Positions 8,854-17,092 of a stretch of DNA of 34,691 nt are shown here, one piece after another (position 1 is the stretch's first letter; the number at the start of each line of letters is the position of its first letter). The DNA is from Xanthobacteraceae bacterium. GTDB lineage: Bacteria; Pseudomonadota; Alphaproteobacteria; Rhizobiales; Xanthobacteraceae. A program made the position numbers and the translations under genes. Where the stretch lies: positions 1-34,691 of the forward strand of contig JAGRLZ010000108.1 of NCBI GenBank assembly GCA_020441545.1. Direction: 5' to 3'. The notes beneath the pieces were generated by a model. That model saw nothing but the letters and a program-made list of their open reading frames with translations. It was not told the origin of the DNA and ran no database searches.

Positions 8854-10245
8854 TTACGCCGACTTGCGCACGGCGTTGTCGATCAACGTCTTGCCGAGCG
8901 ACCAGATCGCACCGGGCACCTGGTGGCTCGCGGCGATGACCTTGTCGAACGAGCGCTCGATCCACTTGCAGTCGTCCCCGGTCACCGTCAGCGACGGCAG
9001 CAGCTTGACCGTGTGGCTGGCGTGGCCGGCAACCTGCGTGAGGATTTTCTCGTCCTTGAACAGCGGCACGGTAATCAACTGGCAGAACAGGCCCTTGTTG
9101 GCGGTCTCGAGCAGATTCCACGCCGCCTTGAGACGCAGCGACTTCGGCGGGCCGAATTCGACTCCGATCATCAGCCCCTTGCCGCGCACCTCTTTCAGCA
9201 TCTCGTATTTCGGGATCATCGCCGACAGCGCATCACGAATCTGGTTGCCGCGCTGTTCGGCGTTCTCGATCAGCTTCTCGGCCTGCATCACCTCGAGCGT
9301 GGCGATGCCGGCGGCCATCGCCAGGTCGTTCTTGGCGAAGGTCGAGCCATGCACCACCGCGCGATCCATCCGGCTGAAGATCTTGTCGAAGACGGCCTTG
9401 CGCGTCAGCACCGCGCCGACCGGCACATGACCGCCCGAAAGCGACTTCGACAGCAGCACCATGTCCGGCTCGACGTTCCAGTGCTCCACCGCGAGGAAGC
9501 GTCCGGTACGGCCCATGCCGGACTGGATCTCGTCCGCAACGAACAGCGTGCCATAGCGGCGGCAAAGTGCCGCAGCACCGGGGAGAAAGTCGTCGTTGGG
9601 AATATTGACGCCCTTGCCCTGCACCGGCTCGACGATGAACGCCGCGACCTGCCGCGACGACAGCGCCCGCTCCAGCGCGTCGAGATCGTTGAACGGAACG
9701 ACCTGGCAATCCTGCAGCAGCGGACCGAATCCGCCGCGGAAGTTGTTGTCGTCGGTCAGCGAAAGCGAGCCGTAAGTCAGGCCGTGATAGGCATGGTCGC
9801 AATAAACGATGCCCTGCCGGCCCGTTGCGCCGCGGGCGAACTTGATCGCCGCCTCGACGCATTCGGTCCCGGAATTGGCGAAGAAAACCTTCTCCAGATA
9901 CGGCGCGCGCTGCAGCAGGCGCTCGGCCAGAATGCCGGCCAGCGTGGAAACGTCCATCTGCACGAGATTCGGAAGGTCGGCATCCAGCACGCTCTTCAGC
10001 GCCTGCCGCAGAACCGGATGGTTCCGGCCTATCGCAAAAACGCCAAACCCGCTGAGTAGATCGAGATACCGCGCACCGTCGCGATCGAACAGGTACTGCC
10101 CCTCGCCCCGCTTGAAGCCGACATCATAGCCGATGGTCTTGAGAACCTTGACAAGCTGCTCGTTCAGATAGCGCGTATGAAGCGCGCTGCGCTCGGCCTC
10201 GCGCTCGTGGAACATCTTGGAAACGTCTAGATTTGGATACAACAT
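8854..10245 (-). CDS. hpnO: Hopanoid aminotransferase HpnO (class III, PLP-dependent)
   Basis: This 463-residue fold-type I aminotransferase is of the ornithine/acetylornithine class. SGTE at 125-128, the CDHAYHG loop (149-155), DEIQSGMGRTG (238-248) and the PLP-binding Lys267 in LLSKSLSGGH are all present. In Rhodopseudomonas palustris HpnO makes aminobacteriohopanetriol, replacing the terminal carbonyl of the ribose-derived side chain by an amine. Assignment to HpnO rather than another class III enzyme rests on the extended, hopanoid-type N-terminus and the location within the hpn locus, near hpnN. It is transcribed divergently from the DUF2147 gene across a 106-base gap. Confidence 0.9.
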   Translation of the reverse strand: MLYPNLDVSKMFHEREAERSALHTRYLNEQLVKVLKTIGYDVGFKRGEGQYLFDRDGARYLDLLSGFGVFAIGRNHPVLRQALKSVLDADLPNLVQMDVSTLAGILAERLLQRAPYLEKVFFANSGTECVEAAIKFARGATGRQGIVYCDHAYHGLTYGSLSLTDDNNFRGGFGPLLQDCQVVPFNDLDALERALSSRQVAAFIVEPVQGKGVNIPNDDFLPGAAALCRRYGTLFVADEIQSGMGRTGRFLAVEHWNVEPDMVLLSKSLSGGHVPVGAVLTRKAVFDKIFSRMDRAVVHGSTFAKNDLAMAAGIATLEVMQAEKLIENAEQRGNQIRDALSAMIPKYEMLKEVRGKGLMIGVEFGPPKSLRLKAAWNLLETANKGLFCQLITVPLFKDEKILTQVAGHASHTVKLLPSLTVTGDDCKWIERSFDKVIAASHQVPGAIWSLGKTLIDNAVRKSA

Positions 10246-10351
10246 CAGCTACATACTTCGTTGGTTAGCTTGTTCGTCGTCAACTGAAAACAGTCGCCAG
10301 AAACCCTATCGCTCCACGGCCACCCGAATTCATCAGGCACAGGTTCAAGAC

Positions 10352-11041
10352 ATGATGCAGCGTCCCCGAAGTGCAACGCGCACTTTAGCTTCCTGCGGTT
10401 TCCTTCTCGCAATTACCAGCGGCACCGCTTTCGCGGGCGACCCGACCGGCGATTGGATGGTGGCCGACGGGGTAGCCCATATCAGAGTCGCCGAATGCCG
10501 CGGCAGCATGTGGGGCGCGGTCGCCTGGGAGAAGATTCCCGGCGGGCGCGATCGCAACAATCCCGACGCCGCGAAGCAAAGCCGTCCAACCCTGGGCATG
10601 GCAATCCTGCTCAACATGGCGAAAAAGCCCGGCATCGATCAATGGGCGGGTGAAGTCTACAACGCCAAGGACGGCAAGCGATACGAGTCGACCATCACCC
10701 TGAAGACGCCGAACAAGCTCGAAATCGAGGGGTGCGTGCTGGGCTTCCTCTGCGGCGGCGAGACCTGGACCCGGGTCAGCGGCCCCATTCCGAGCAGCCC
10801 GTCCAACGCGCTCGCCGAAGCGGCGCAGGGCGGAGCCGCCAGGAACGGCAAGCACAAGAACGCGCCGAAAACGGCGGCCAGACCTGCCGCATCCAAGTCA
10901 TCCTCCAGGACCGCATCGTCAAAGGGCGCGTCCTCGAAGACGGCCGGCCAGAAGGCACATGCCCAGGCCGGCAGCCAGGACGGCCCCCCGGATATCGGCG
11001 ACATCTGCCTACTCCCCGAGATCGCGCGGGCGACCCATTAG
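10352..11041 (+). CDS. Secreted DUF2147 protein with a Lys/Ser/Ala-rich tail
   Basis: This 229-residue protein has a signal peptide (cleavage near AFAG, residue 27) and a DUF2147 domain (about 28-150), recognised from DPTGDWMVADGVAHIRV at its start and the CVLGFLCGGETWTRV end. DUF2147 is a lipocalin-like beta fold of unknown ligand. The remaining 75 residues are a low-complexity Ala/Ser/Lys tail (KHKNAPKTAARPAASK and repeats of SSK). It lies between hpnO (divergent) and hpnN (convergent), and its last 33 bases overlap the 3' end of hpnN. That position suggests, but does not prove, a periplasmic role with hopanoids. An in-frame second ATG follows immediately. Confidence 0.85.
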   Translation: MMQRPRSATRTLASCGFLLAITSGTAFAGDPTGDWMVADGVAHIRVAECRGSMWGAVAWEKIPGGRDRNNPDAAKQSRPTLGMAILLNMAKKPGIDQWAGEVYNAKDGKRYESTITLKTPNKLEIEGCVLGFLCGGETWTRVSGPIPSSPSNALAEAAQGGAARNGKHKNAPKTAARPAASKSSSRTASSKGASSKTAGQKAHAQAGSQDGPPDIGDICLLPEIARATH

Positions 11042-13600
11042 CGCCGGCTGGAACAGCAGCACCGCCGCGAGGGTCGTGACCAACGACAGGGCCAGCAGCT
11101 TGCCCATGCTGGCCGTGCCCGGATGGCTGGACAGCCAAAGGCTGCCGAAGGCGGTGGCCGTGGTCAGCGCGCTGAAGAAGATCGCCCGCGTCAGGCTGGA
11201 TTGCAGCAGGTTGGTTCGCCCGGCGCGCCATGCCACGACGTAATAGATCTTGAAGGCGACGCCGACGCCGAGAAGCAGCGGCAATGCGATGATGTTGGCG
11301 AAGTTGAGCGGCAGGCCGATCAGCACGCAGATTTCCAGCGTGACGGCACCCGCCACCAGGAGCGGCACCAGGGTCATCAGCACGTCGGCGAAGCGGCGCA
11401 GCGTGATCCACAGCAGCAGCCCGATCGACAGCAGCGCCCAGATTCCCGCGTGAATGAAGGCGGTGACGATGGTGTCGCCCGACTTCAGGATCGAGACCGG
11501 ACCGCCGATGGCGTTCGGCTCGGCCGCGAGCACGGCATCGGCGAAATTCCGCAGCGTCTCGTTGTCGTTGGAATCACCCTTCGGCGTGACCTCGACGCGC
11601 ACCTTGCCCGCCTTCGTCTTCCAGGAGTTGACGAGGTCGGGCGGCAAGGTTTCCAGGCTGATCGGCTGCGCCTGCAAGGCATTGCGAAGCTGGTCGAGAA
11701 CGATCAGCAGCGGACGGACGAAGGCATCCTGCACCGCGGCCCGCATGGCCTGATTGCCATCCGCAAGCTTCGACAGATCGTCGGCGAGCCGGCGCGCGGC
11801 ATCGGCCCCCGCCCCCTTCCGGTCGCCGGCCGTCTTGCGCAGGCTCTCGACCGTCTGCTTCAGGGCCTCGACGTTCTCGGCATCCGACGGCGGCGCGTCG
11901 ACCTGATCGGGATTGATCGCCGGCCCGAGGACACGGGCACCATCGGCGATCAGCTTCAGCTTGGCCTGCTGGTCGTCGGGGACGAAGCTCTCCAGCGACA
12001 TCGTGCGCTGGACCTCCGGCAGCTTCTCCAGCCGCGCGGCGACCTGCCTGGCCGCCGCTTCATTGGGCACCAGCACGTTGATGGCGTTGGCGCCGGTATT
12101 CGGATCCTTGCGAAGGTCGAGATAGGTCGCGATCGATTCGACGTGCGGATTGCGCAGGTGGATCGGATTGAAATCGAAGCGCAGGTAATAGAGCAGCGGC
12201 AGGCCGGCAACGACGAGGATCAGTGTTCCGCCGACGATGGCGACGCGGTGATCCTCCAGGAAGCGATCCAGCGGGGCAAGGAAAGCATAGCCGACCGGCT
12301 CCTTCTCGCCCGCCGGATTCAGCAGTTTCAGCAGCGCCGGCAGCACCGTGATGCTGGCGAGAAAGGCCACCAGCATGCCGACGCCGGCGATCTTGCCGAG
12401 TTCCGACACGCCCTCGTAGTCGGTCGGCAGGAACGACATGAATCCGGCCGCGGTCGCCATCGCGGCCAGCGACAGCGGCACCGCCGAGCGCTTGGCCGCC
12501 TGGAGCAGCGCGACTTCGAGATTGTCGCTCTTGTAGCGCTCGGATCGGTATCGAACGCTGTACTGAATGCCGAAGTCGACGCCGAGGCCGACGAACAGCA
12601 CGGCGAACGCCACCGAAATCAGGTTCAGCGCGCCGACCATCATCAAGCCGAGGGCGGTGGTGACGATCAGGCCCAGCGAGATCGTGAACGCCACCGCACC
12701 GATGATCTTCGGCGAATGCAGCGCCAGCCACAGGATGAACAGCACCACGATGATCGTGCCGATTCCGTTGGCGAGCGCCCCCTCCTGAACGGTCGCGAAC
12801 TCCTCGTTGGCGGTCGGCACCGGCCCCGTCAGGCGCACCCGCGCATGGAACTCGCCCGCGAGATTGATGTCCCTGGCGGCCTGGCGGATCGCGTCGGTGG
12901 CATCCTTGCCCGGCTCCAGATCCTCGAAATTGAGGATCGGCTTGACCTCGATGAAGGCGCGCTTGTCGGCATCGGTCAGCGGCTTGTCGCTAATCAGGTC
13001 ACGCCAGGAGAACGTCGCATTATCCTTTTTGTTCAGGATATTCTCGATGGAATCGGATATCTTGGTCAAAGGCGCGGCAGCCGCATTGAGCGCGAACTGG
13101 CCGCGCTTCACGCCCGTCATTGCGATCTCGAGCGCGCCGGTCAGTCCGCGCAGACTGGGATCGCCGGCCATGATCTCGAGCAGCGGCGCGGCCGCCTCGA
13201 ACTGTCCGGTCAGTTTCGCCACCTCTCCGGTCGGCAGGAACAATAGCCCGTTCTTCTCGAAGAACGGCCCGGCCCCCAGTTGGCGAACGGATTCGAAATT
13301 CTTGTGATTCTCGGCGAGCTTCTTCTCGAGCTTGACCGCCGCCGCGCTGGCGAATTCCGGCGTCGGGGCCTCGACCACCGCGAGGATCAGCCGTTCCTGG
13401 TCGAACGCCTTCTCGAACTCGATGTCGCGCTGGCGCCAATCGAGGTTCGGAGAGATCAACTTATTGATATCGGTATTGATTCTGAAATTATCCGCGGCAT
13501 AGATCGCCGCTCCTGCCGCCAGGGCCACCGCGAGCAGCACGGTCAACAATGCAAATCGGGTGCAGATCCGAACGATTGAAACAACGACACGTGTCAGCAC
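11009..13600 (-). CDS. hpnN: Hopanoid transporter HpnN (RND/MMPL family)
   Basis: This 863-residue inner-membrane RND-type transporter moves hopanoids toward the outer membrane in R. palustris. One N-terminal membrane helix (residues 8-35) is followed by a large periplasmic domain (about 40-280), a helix bundle (about 285-470) that includes GLGVDFGIQYSVRYRSE, a second periplasmic domain (about 480-730), and a second bundle (735-860) with the cognate LLLGVGVAFKIYYVVAWR. The pattern matches the hopanoid RND family. The GTG at 13600 begins the conserved hydrophobic N-terminus; the frame stays open 41 codons upstream, but that part is not membrane-like. It diverges from ispH. Confidence 0.93.
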   Translation of the reverse strand: MLTRVVVSIVRICTRFALLTVLLAVALAAGAAIYAADNFRINTDINKLISPNLDWRQRDIEFEKAFDQERLILAVVEAPTPEFASAAAVKLEKKLAENHKNFESVRQLGAGPFFEKNGLLFLPTGEVAKLTGQFEAAAPLLEIMAGDPSLRGLTGALEIAMTGVKRGQFALNAAAAPLTKISDSIENILNKKDNATFSWRDLISDKPLTDADKRAFIEVKPILNFEDLEPGKDATDAIRQAARDINLAGEFHARVRLTGPVPTANEEFATVQEGALANGIGTIIVVLFILWLALHSPKIIGAVAFTISLGLIVTTALGLMMVGALNLISVAFAVLFVGLGVDFGIQYSVRYRSERYKSDNLEVALLQAAKRSAVPLSLAAMATAAGFMSFLPTDYEGVSELGKIAGVGMLVAFLASITVLPALLKLLNPAGEKEPVGYAFLAPLDRFLEDHRVAIVGGTLILVVAGLPLLYYLRFDFNPIHLRNPHVESIATYLDLRKDPNTGANAINVLVPNEAAARQVAARLEKLPEVQRTMSLESFVPDDQQAKLKLIADGARVLGPAINPDQVDAPPSDAENVEALKQTVESLRKTAGDRKGAGADAARRLADDLSKLADGNQAMRAAVQDAFVRPLLIVLDQLRNALQAQPISLETLPPDLVNSWKTKAGKVRVEVTPKGDSNDNETLRNFADAVLAAEPNAIGGPVSILKSGDTIVTAFIHAGIWALLSIGLLLWITLRRFADVLMTLVPLLVAGAVTLEICVLIGLPLNFANIIALPLLLGVGVAFKIYYVVAWRAGRTNLLQSSLTRAIFFSALTTATAFGSLWLSSHPGTASMGKLLALSLVTTLAAVLLFQPALMGRPRDLGE

Positions 13601-13717
13601 ATTCTGTCTTTCTTTTGCGGCCGGCCTGTCCGGAATGCAAAGGAGGCGATCCCGGTTCCATCCAACCCGTGAACCCGGGCGACCGCTCCCGTCAAGGCGG
13701 GGTTGGAACCGATAAGT

Positions 13718-13732
13718 CGCCACTAAGTGGCG
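13718..13732. promoter_or_regulatory. Odd palindrome CGCCACT-A-AGTGGCG between hpnN and ispH
   Basis: These are perfect seven-base arms around a single central base. The size and symmetry suit a dimeric repressor site, but no known regulator consensus is recognised. Confidence 0.35.
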
Positions 13733-13802
13733 GCATGATGACAGTCAGGCCGCGGCGGGATTGCGGCGCAATGCCGCACCGCAACATAACGATCGCGTTA
13801 TT

Positions 13803-13828
13803 GGAACGAGGCATCCTGATCGCCCGTT
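13803..13828 (+). promoter_or_regulatory. EcfG-type (general stress) promoter upstream of ispH-hpnH
   Basis: GGAAC at 13803-13807 and CGTT at 13825-13828, separated by 17 bases, match the GGAAC-N16/17-CGTT pattern of alphaproteobacterial EcfG promoters exactly. A start near 13835 would give a leader of about 147 bases to the ispH ATG. In R. palustris EcfG is known to control the hopanoid methylase gene hpnP, so stress control of hopanoid genes has precedent. Confidence 0.6.
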
Positions 13829-13981
13829 AGCCAAACCCCAAGCTCATGGTTTCGCTGGCTTCCGGCCGGTGAGGTGAACCCATATATGGCAGGCGCGACA
13901 AATGTTCTACGGGCAATGCAGCGCGGCTGCGTTGTTCAGCAATCTTAATTGACCGGGTGCATTTTGAACGACCACAAGCCC

Positions 13982-14902
13982 ATGGAAATATTTCTGGCGC
14001 AGCCCAGAGGCTTCTGCGCCGGCGTCGTCAGAGCCATCGAGATCGTTGAAAGGGCAATCGCGAAATACGGGCCGCCGGTCTACGTGCGCCACGAGATCGT
14101 CCATAACAAGCACGTAGTGGAAAGCCTGAAGGCAAAAGGCGCGATCTTCGTGGAGAACCTGTCGGAAGTGCCTGACAACGCGGTGACGGTGTTCAGTGCC
14201 CATGGGGTCGCGCGGAGCATCGAGGAAGAAGCCGCCGCCCGCAACCTGCCGGTCCTGAACGCCACCTGCCCGCTGGTCACCAAGGTTCACAACCAGGGCA
14301 AGCGGTACATGGCAAAGGGGCGCGCGCTGGTGCTGATCGGACACGCCGGCCACCCCGAGGTCGACGGAACGATGGGCCAGGTTCCCGGCCCCGTCCTGCT
14401 CGTCCAGAGCGTGGAGGACGTCGACGCTCTGCCGCTGCCGGACGACGCGCCGGTCGCCTATATCACCCAGACCACCCTGAGCGTCGACGACACCCGCGAT
14501 ATCATCGCCGCGCTGAAGGCCCGGTTTACGGATATTCAAGGCCCGGACACCCGGGATATCTGCTATGCAACACAAAATCGCCAATCTGCGGTAAGAGACC
14601 TCAGCAAATTCGTTGATGTCATTCTTGTCGTCGGCGCGAAAAACAGTTCCAACTCGAATCGGCTGCGGGAAATCGGCTCTGAGGCCGGGGTTCCGAGCTA
14701 TCTGATCGCGGACGGCAGTGAACTCGATCCCGATTGGCTGAAGGACGCGAGGACGATCGGCATCACCGCAGGGGCTTCGGCGCCGGAGGTGCTGGTCGAC
14801 GACGTCATCACTACGTTGCGACGCATCCGCCCAGTGGCCGTTTCGGTCCTGCCGGGTCGCGAGGAGAACATCGAATTTCGACTGCCCGCCGAACTCGCCT
14901 GA
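13982..14902 (+). CDS. ispH: 4-hydroxy-3-methylbut-2-enyl diphosphate reductase IspH (LytB)
   Basis: This 306-residue 4Fe-4S enzyme of the MEP pathway makes IPP and DMAPP from HMBPP. The three cluster cysteines are in [17 protein letters not shown] and [10 protein letters not shown]. Substrate residues in HEIVHN, FSAHGV, GHAGHPE and ITQTTLS are intact. I start at the ATG of [10 protein letters not shown], where homologues begin; in-frame TTG codons at 13949 and 13964 are alternatives. The gene heads a plus-strand unit with hpnH, 50 bases downstream, behind an EcfG-like promoter. This tie to the hopanoid locus suggests a dedicated precursor supply, and a second ispH may exist elsewhere in the genome. 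Confidence 0.95.
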   Translation: MEIFLAQPRGFCAGVVRAIEIVERAIAKYGPPVYVRHEIVHNKHVVESLKAKGAIFVENLSEVPDNAVTVFSAHGVARSIEEEAAARNLPVLNATCPLVTKVHNQGKRYMAKGRALVLIGHAGHPEVDGTMGQVPGPVLLVQSVEDVDALPLPDDAPVAYITQTTLSVDDTRDIIAALKARFTDIQGPDTRDICYATQNRQSAVRDLSKFVDVILVVGAKNSSNSNRLREIGSEAGVPSYLIADGSELDPDWLKDARTIGITAGASAPEVLVDDVITTLRRIRPVAVSVLPGREENIEFRLPAELA

Positions 14903-14952
14903 GTTCGCGCACGCTAAACCAACCGTGTAACTTCCCGAAAGAACCCGTTGTA

Positions 14953-16107
14953 ATGGCTATACCTTTCTTCAAAGAAATGCGGATTGGCGGCTATATCCTG
15001 AAGCAGAAGCTGATGGGCCGCAAGCGGTATCCGCTGGTTCTGATGCTGGAGCCGCTGTTCCGCTGCAATCTCGCCTGCGCCGGCTGCGGCAAGATCGATT
15101 ACCCCGACGCGATCCTCAACCGGCGCATGTCGGCCCAGGAATGCTGGGACGCCGCGGATGAGTGCGGCGCGCCGATGGTGGCGATTCCCGGCGGCGAACC
15201 GCTGATCCACAAGGAGATCGGCGAGATCGTCCGCGGCCTGGTGGCGCGCAAGAAGTTCGTTTCGCTCTGCACCAATGCTTTACTGCTGGAGAAGAAGCTC
15301 GACCTGTTCGAGCCGTCGCCCTACCTGTTCTTCTCGGTGCATCTCGACGGCCTGAAGGAGCACCACGACAAGTCGGTGTGTCAGAAAGGCGTGTTCGACC
15401 GTGCCGTGTCGGCGATCAAGGCAGCCAAGGCGAAGGGTTTCGCGGTCAACGTCAACGCCACGATCTTCGACGGCTATCCGGCCGAGGAGATCGCCGCCTT
15501 CCTCGATTTCTGCGCGGAGCTCGGCGTTGGCGTCTCGATGTCGCCCGGCTACGCCTACGAGCGCGCGCCGGACCAGGAGCACTTCCTCAACCGCACCAAG
15601 ACCAAGAAGCTGTTCCGCGACGTCTTCGCGCTTGGCAAAGGCAAGAAGTGGAGCTTCATGCATTCCGGCCTGTTCCTCGACTTCCTTGCCGGCAATCAGG
15701 AGTACGAGTGTACGCCGTGGGGTATGCCCGCGCGCAACATCTTCGGCTGGCAGAAGCCGTGCTACCTGCTGGGCGAAGGCTACGCCAAGACCTTCAAGGA
15801 GCTGATGGACACCACCGACTGGGATTCCTACGGCACCGGCAAATACGAGAAGTGCGCGAACTGCATGGCGCATTGCGGCTACGAGCCGACCGCCGCCGAT
15901 GCGGCGTTCCGCAATCCGCTGAAGGCCGCATGGGTCGCTCTGCGCGGCATCCGCACCACCGGGCCGCTGGCGCCCGAGATCAACCTCGCCAACCAGCGTC
16001 CGGCCCAGTACGTGTTCTCCGAACAGGTCCAGAAGAAGCTGTCGGAAATGCGAAGCGACGAGGCGGCGGAAGCGGCCGCCAGGCAGAAGACGCCCACGGC
16101 CGCCTGA
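14953..16107 (+). CDS. hpnH: Adenosyl-hopene transferase HpnH (radical SAM)
   Basis: This 384-residue radical SAM protein adds the 5'-deoxyadenosyl group to diploptene to form adenosylhopane, the first step in making side-chain-extended hopanoids. The cluster motif CNLACAGC (Cys38, Cys42, Cys45) is of the CX3CX2C type, and GGEP at 80-83 contacts SAM. The C-terminal part has further cysteines (YECTPWG, KCANCMAHCGYEP), typical of the HpnH group. The N-terminus MAIPFFKEMRIGGYILKQKL is highly characteristic, which fixes the ATG at 14953. It lies 50 bases behind ispH and ends at a strong terminator, convergent with hpnG, whose product acts next. Confidence 0.97.
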   Translation: MAIPFFKEMRIGGYILKQKLMGRKRYPLVLMLEPLFRCNLACAGCGKIDYPDAILNRRMSAQECWDAADECGAPMVAIPGGEPLIHKEIGEIVRGLVARKKFVSLCTNALLLEKKLDLFEPSPYLFFSVHLDGLKEHHDKSVCQKGVFDRAVSAIKAAKAKGFAVNVNATIFDGYPAEEIAAFLDFCAELGVGVSMSPGYAYERAPDQEHFLNRTKTKKLFRDVFALGKGKKWSFMHSGLFLDFLAGNQEYECTPWGMPARNIFGWQKPCYLLGEGYAKTFKELMDTTDWDSYGTGKYEKCANCMAHCGYEPTAADAAFRNPLKAAWVALRGIRTTGPLAPEINLANQRPAQYVFSEQVQKKLSEMRSDEAAEAAARQKTPTAA

Positions 16108-16138
16108 GCCGCGCGGCCCGCAACCCCAAAACGCAAAA

Positions 16139-16168
16139 AAAAGCCCGGCGCCATGGCGTCGGGCTTTT
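16139..16168. terminator. Bidirectional intrinsic terminator between hpnH and hpnG
   Basis: The stem aagcccg / cgggctt has an inner gcgcc/ggcgt extension, is preceded by a run of eight A residues and followed by four T residues. It can stop both the hpnH transcript and the convergent hpnG transcript. Confidence 0.85.
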
Positions 16169-16255
16169 GAATTCAGGTGGCGCGGAAAATCACGCGCCGC
16201 ATCATCCGGAACGGGCCATCACCCTGAGGCAGTCACCCGGAGAATATTGAACGTC

Positions 16256-17092
16256 TCAGGATCCGGCCGCGGCCATCTGGCGTCCGAGCGCCGAGATCAC
16301 GGGTGTCGGCACGCCTGCCTCGGCCGGGCGACGGGTTGCCGCATGATTGCGGTTGTGATGGGCCTGCACGAAGGCCGGTCCGCGCTCCAGGATCAGCGCC
16401 GGCTGACAGCCCCGCAGACTGCGCAGGGCGCGGTTGAAGTCGCGCCCGGTCGAGACCAGCGCACGCACCACCAGCGGATTGCGGGCAACGCCGCGCAGCA
16501 CCTTGCGAAGGTCGATATTGCCGTCCGGCTTCACCGCATTGACGGCAAGCGCGGGCAGCGACCGCGTCGCGGGGTCGCTGATGACCCGGAGCGCCGCGAA
16601 CGGAAGGTCGGCGGCGGTCGCATAGGCCGCGGCAATATGGCTTTCCATGTCCACCGCGGCGGCGCCGGTTTCACGGCGCAGCATCGCCTTGGCCGCCTGG
16701 GCCGGCACCACCTGCTCGACGCCGACCAGGCGCTCCCGGACGATCCGCTGGCCCGCGAGCCCCGCGCCCTCGATCAGTTCGTCGCTGAGCGAGCGTCCGG
16801 CAAACCAGTTCTCACGCCCGGCCATCACCTCGGTGGCGACCACCACGTCGCCGGTCTCGAGTTCAGGGTCGAGGCCGCCCGCCACGCCGAAGCTGATGAC
16901 ACCACGAACGGAGGCAGGGTCGAAACCCGCCAGGAGGGAGCGAAGCTGTGATGGATTGCTGCTGCTGCAGATGACGGTGCGCCCGGGCCCTGCCGCGATG
17001 CGGGCCTCCTGCACCAGACCTGTCACAATCAGGACGGGTCGCGAATCGGACTCACCGGCTCGCGCAACGTCGCCCCCTGTCCCCAAGATCAC
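16256..17092 (-). CDS. hpnG: Adenosylhopane nucleosidase/phosphorylase HpnG
   Basis: This 278-residue enzyme is of the MTA/SAH nucleosidase (PNP/UDP) fold and removes adenine from adenosylhopane to give (phospho)ribosylhopane, the precursor of bacteriohopanetetrol. Visible signatures are PVLIVTGLVQEARIAAGPG, VISFGVAGGLDPELETGDVV, the catalytic-site VDMESH and the ALRVISDPA acid. The preferred start is a GTG at 17092 that overlaps the shc stop by four bases (ATGTGA on the minus strand), giving translational coupling; a TTG two codons later is an alternative. It is the last gene of the minus-strand hopanoid operon. Confidence 0.94.
   Translation of the reverse strand: MILGTGGDVARAGESDSRPVLIVTGLVQEARIAAGPGRTVICSSSNPSQLRSLLAGFDPASVRGVISFGVAGGLDPELETGDVVVATEVMAGRENWFAGRSLSDELIEGAGLAGQRIVRERLVGVEQVVPAQAAKAMLRRETGAAAVDMESHIAAAYATAADLPFAALRVISDPATRSLPALAVNAVKPDGNIDLRKVLRGVARNPLVVRALVSTGRDFNRALRSLRGCQPALILERGPAFVQAHHNRNHAATRRPAEAGVPTPVISALGRQMAAAGS

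Larger units (their letters stand above)
13601..13981. other. Divergent control region hpnN / ispH
   Basis: There is no gene here. The region holds a short palindrome (13718-13732) and a near-consensus EcfG-type promoter reading toward ispH (13803-13828). I see no matching stress promoter on the hpnN side. Confidence 0.6.

Noticed and set aside
11123..13246. 707-codon open frame antisense to hpnN
   Set aside because: Composition is dominated by Arg, Gln, His and Asp with no recognisable domain, and it is fully covered by the well-supported hpnN gene.
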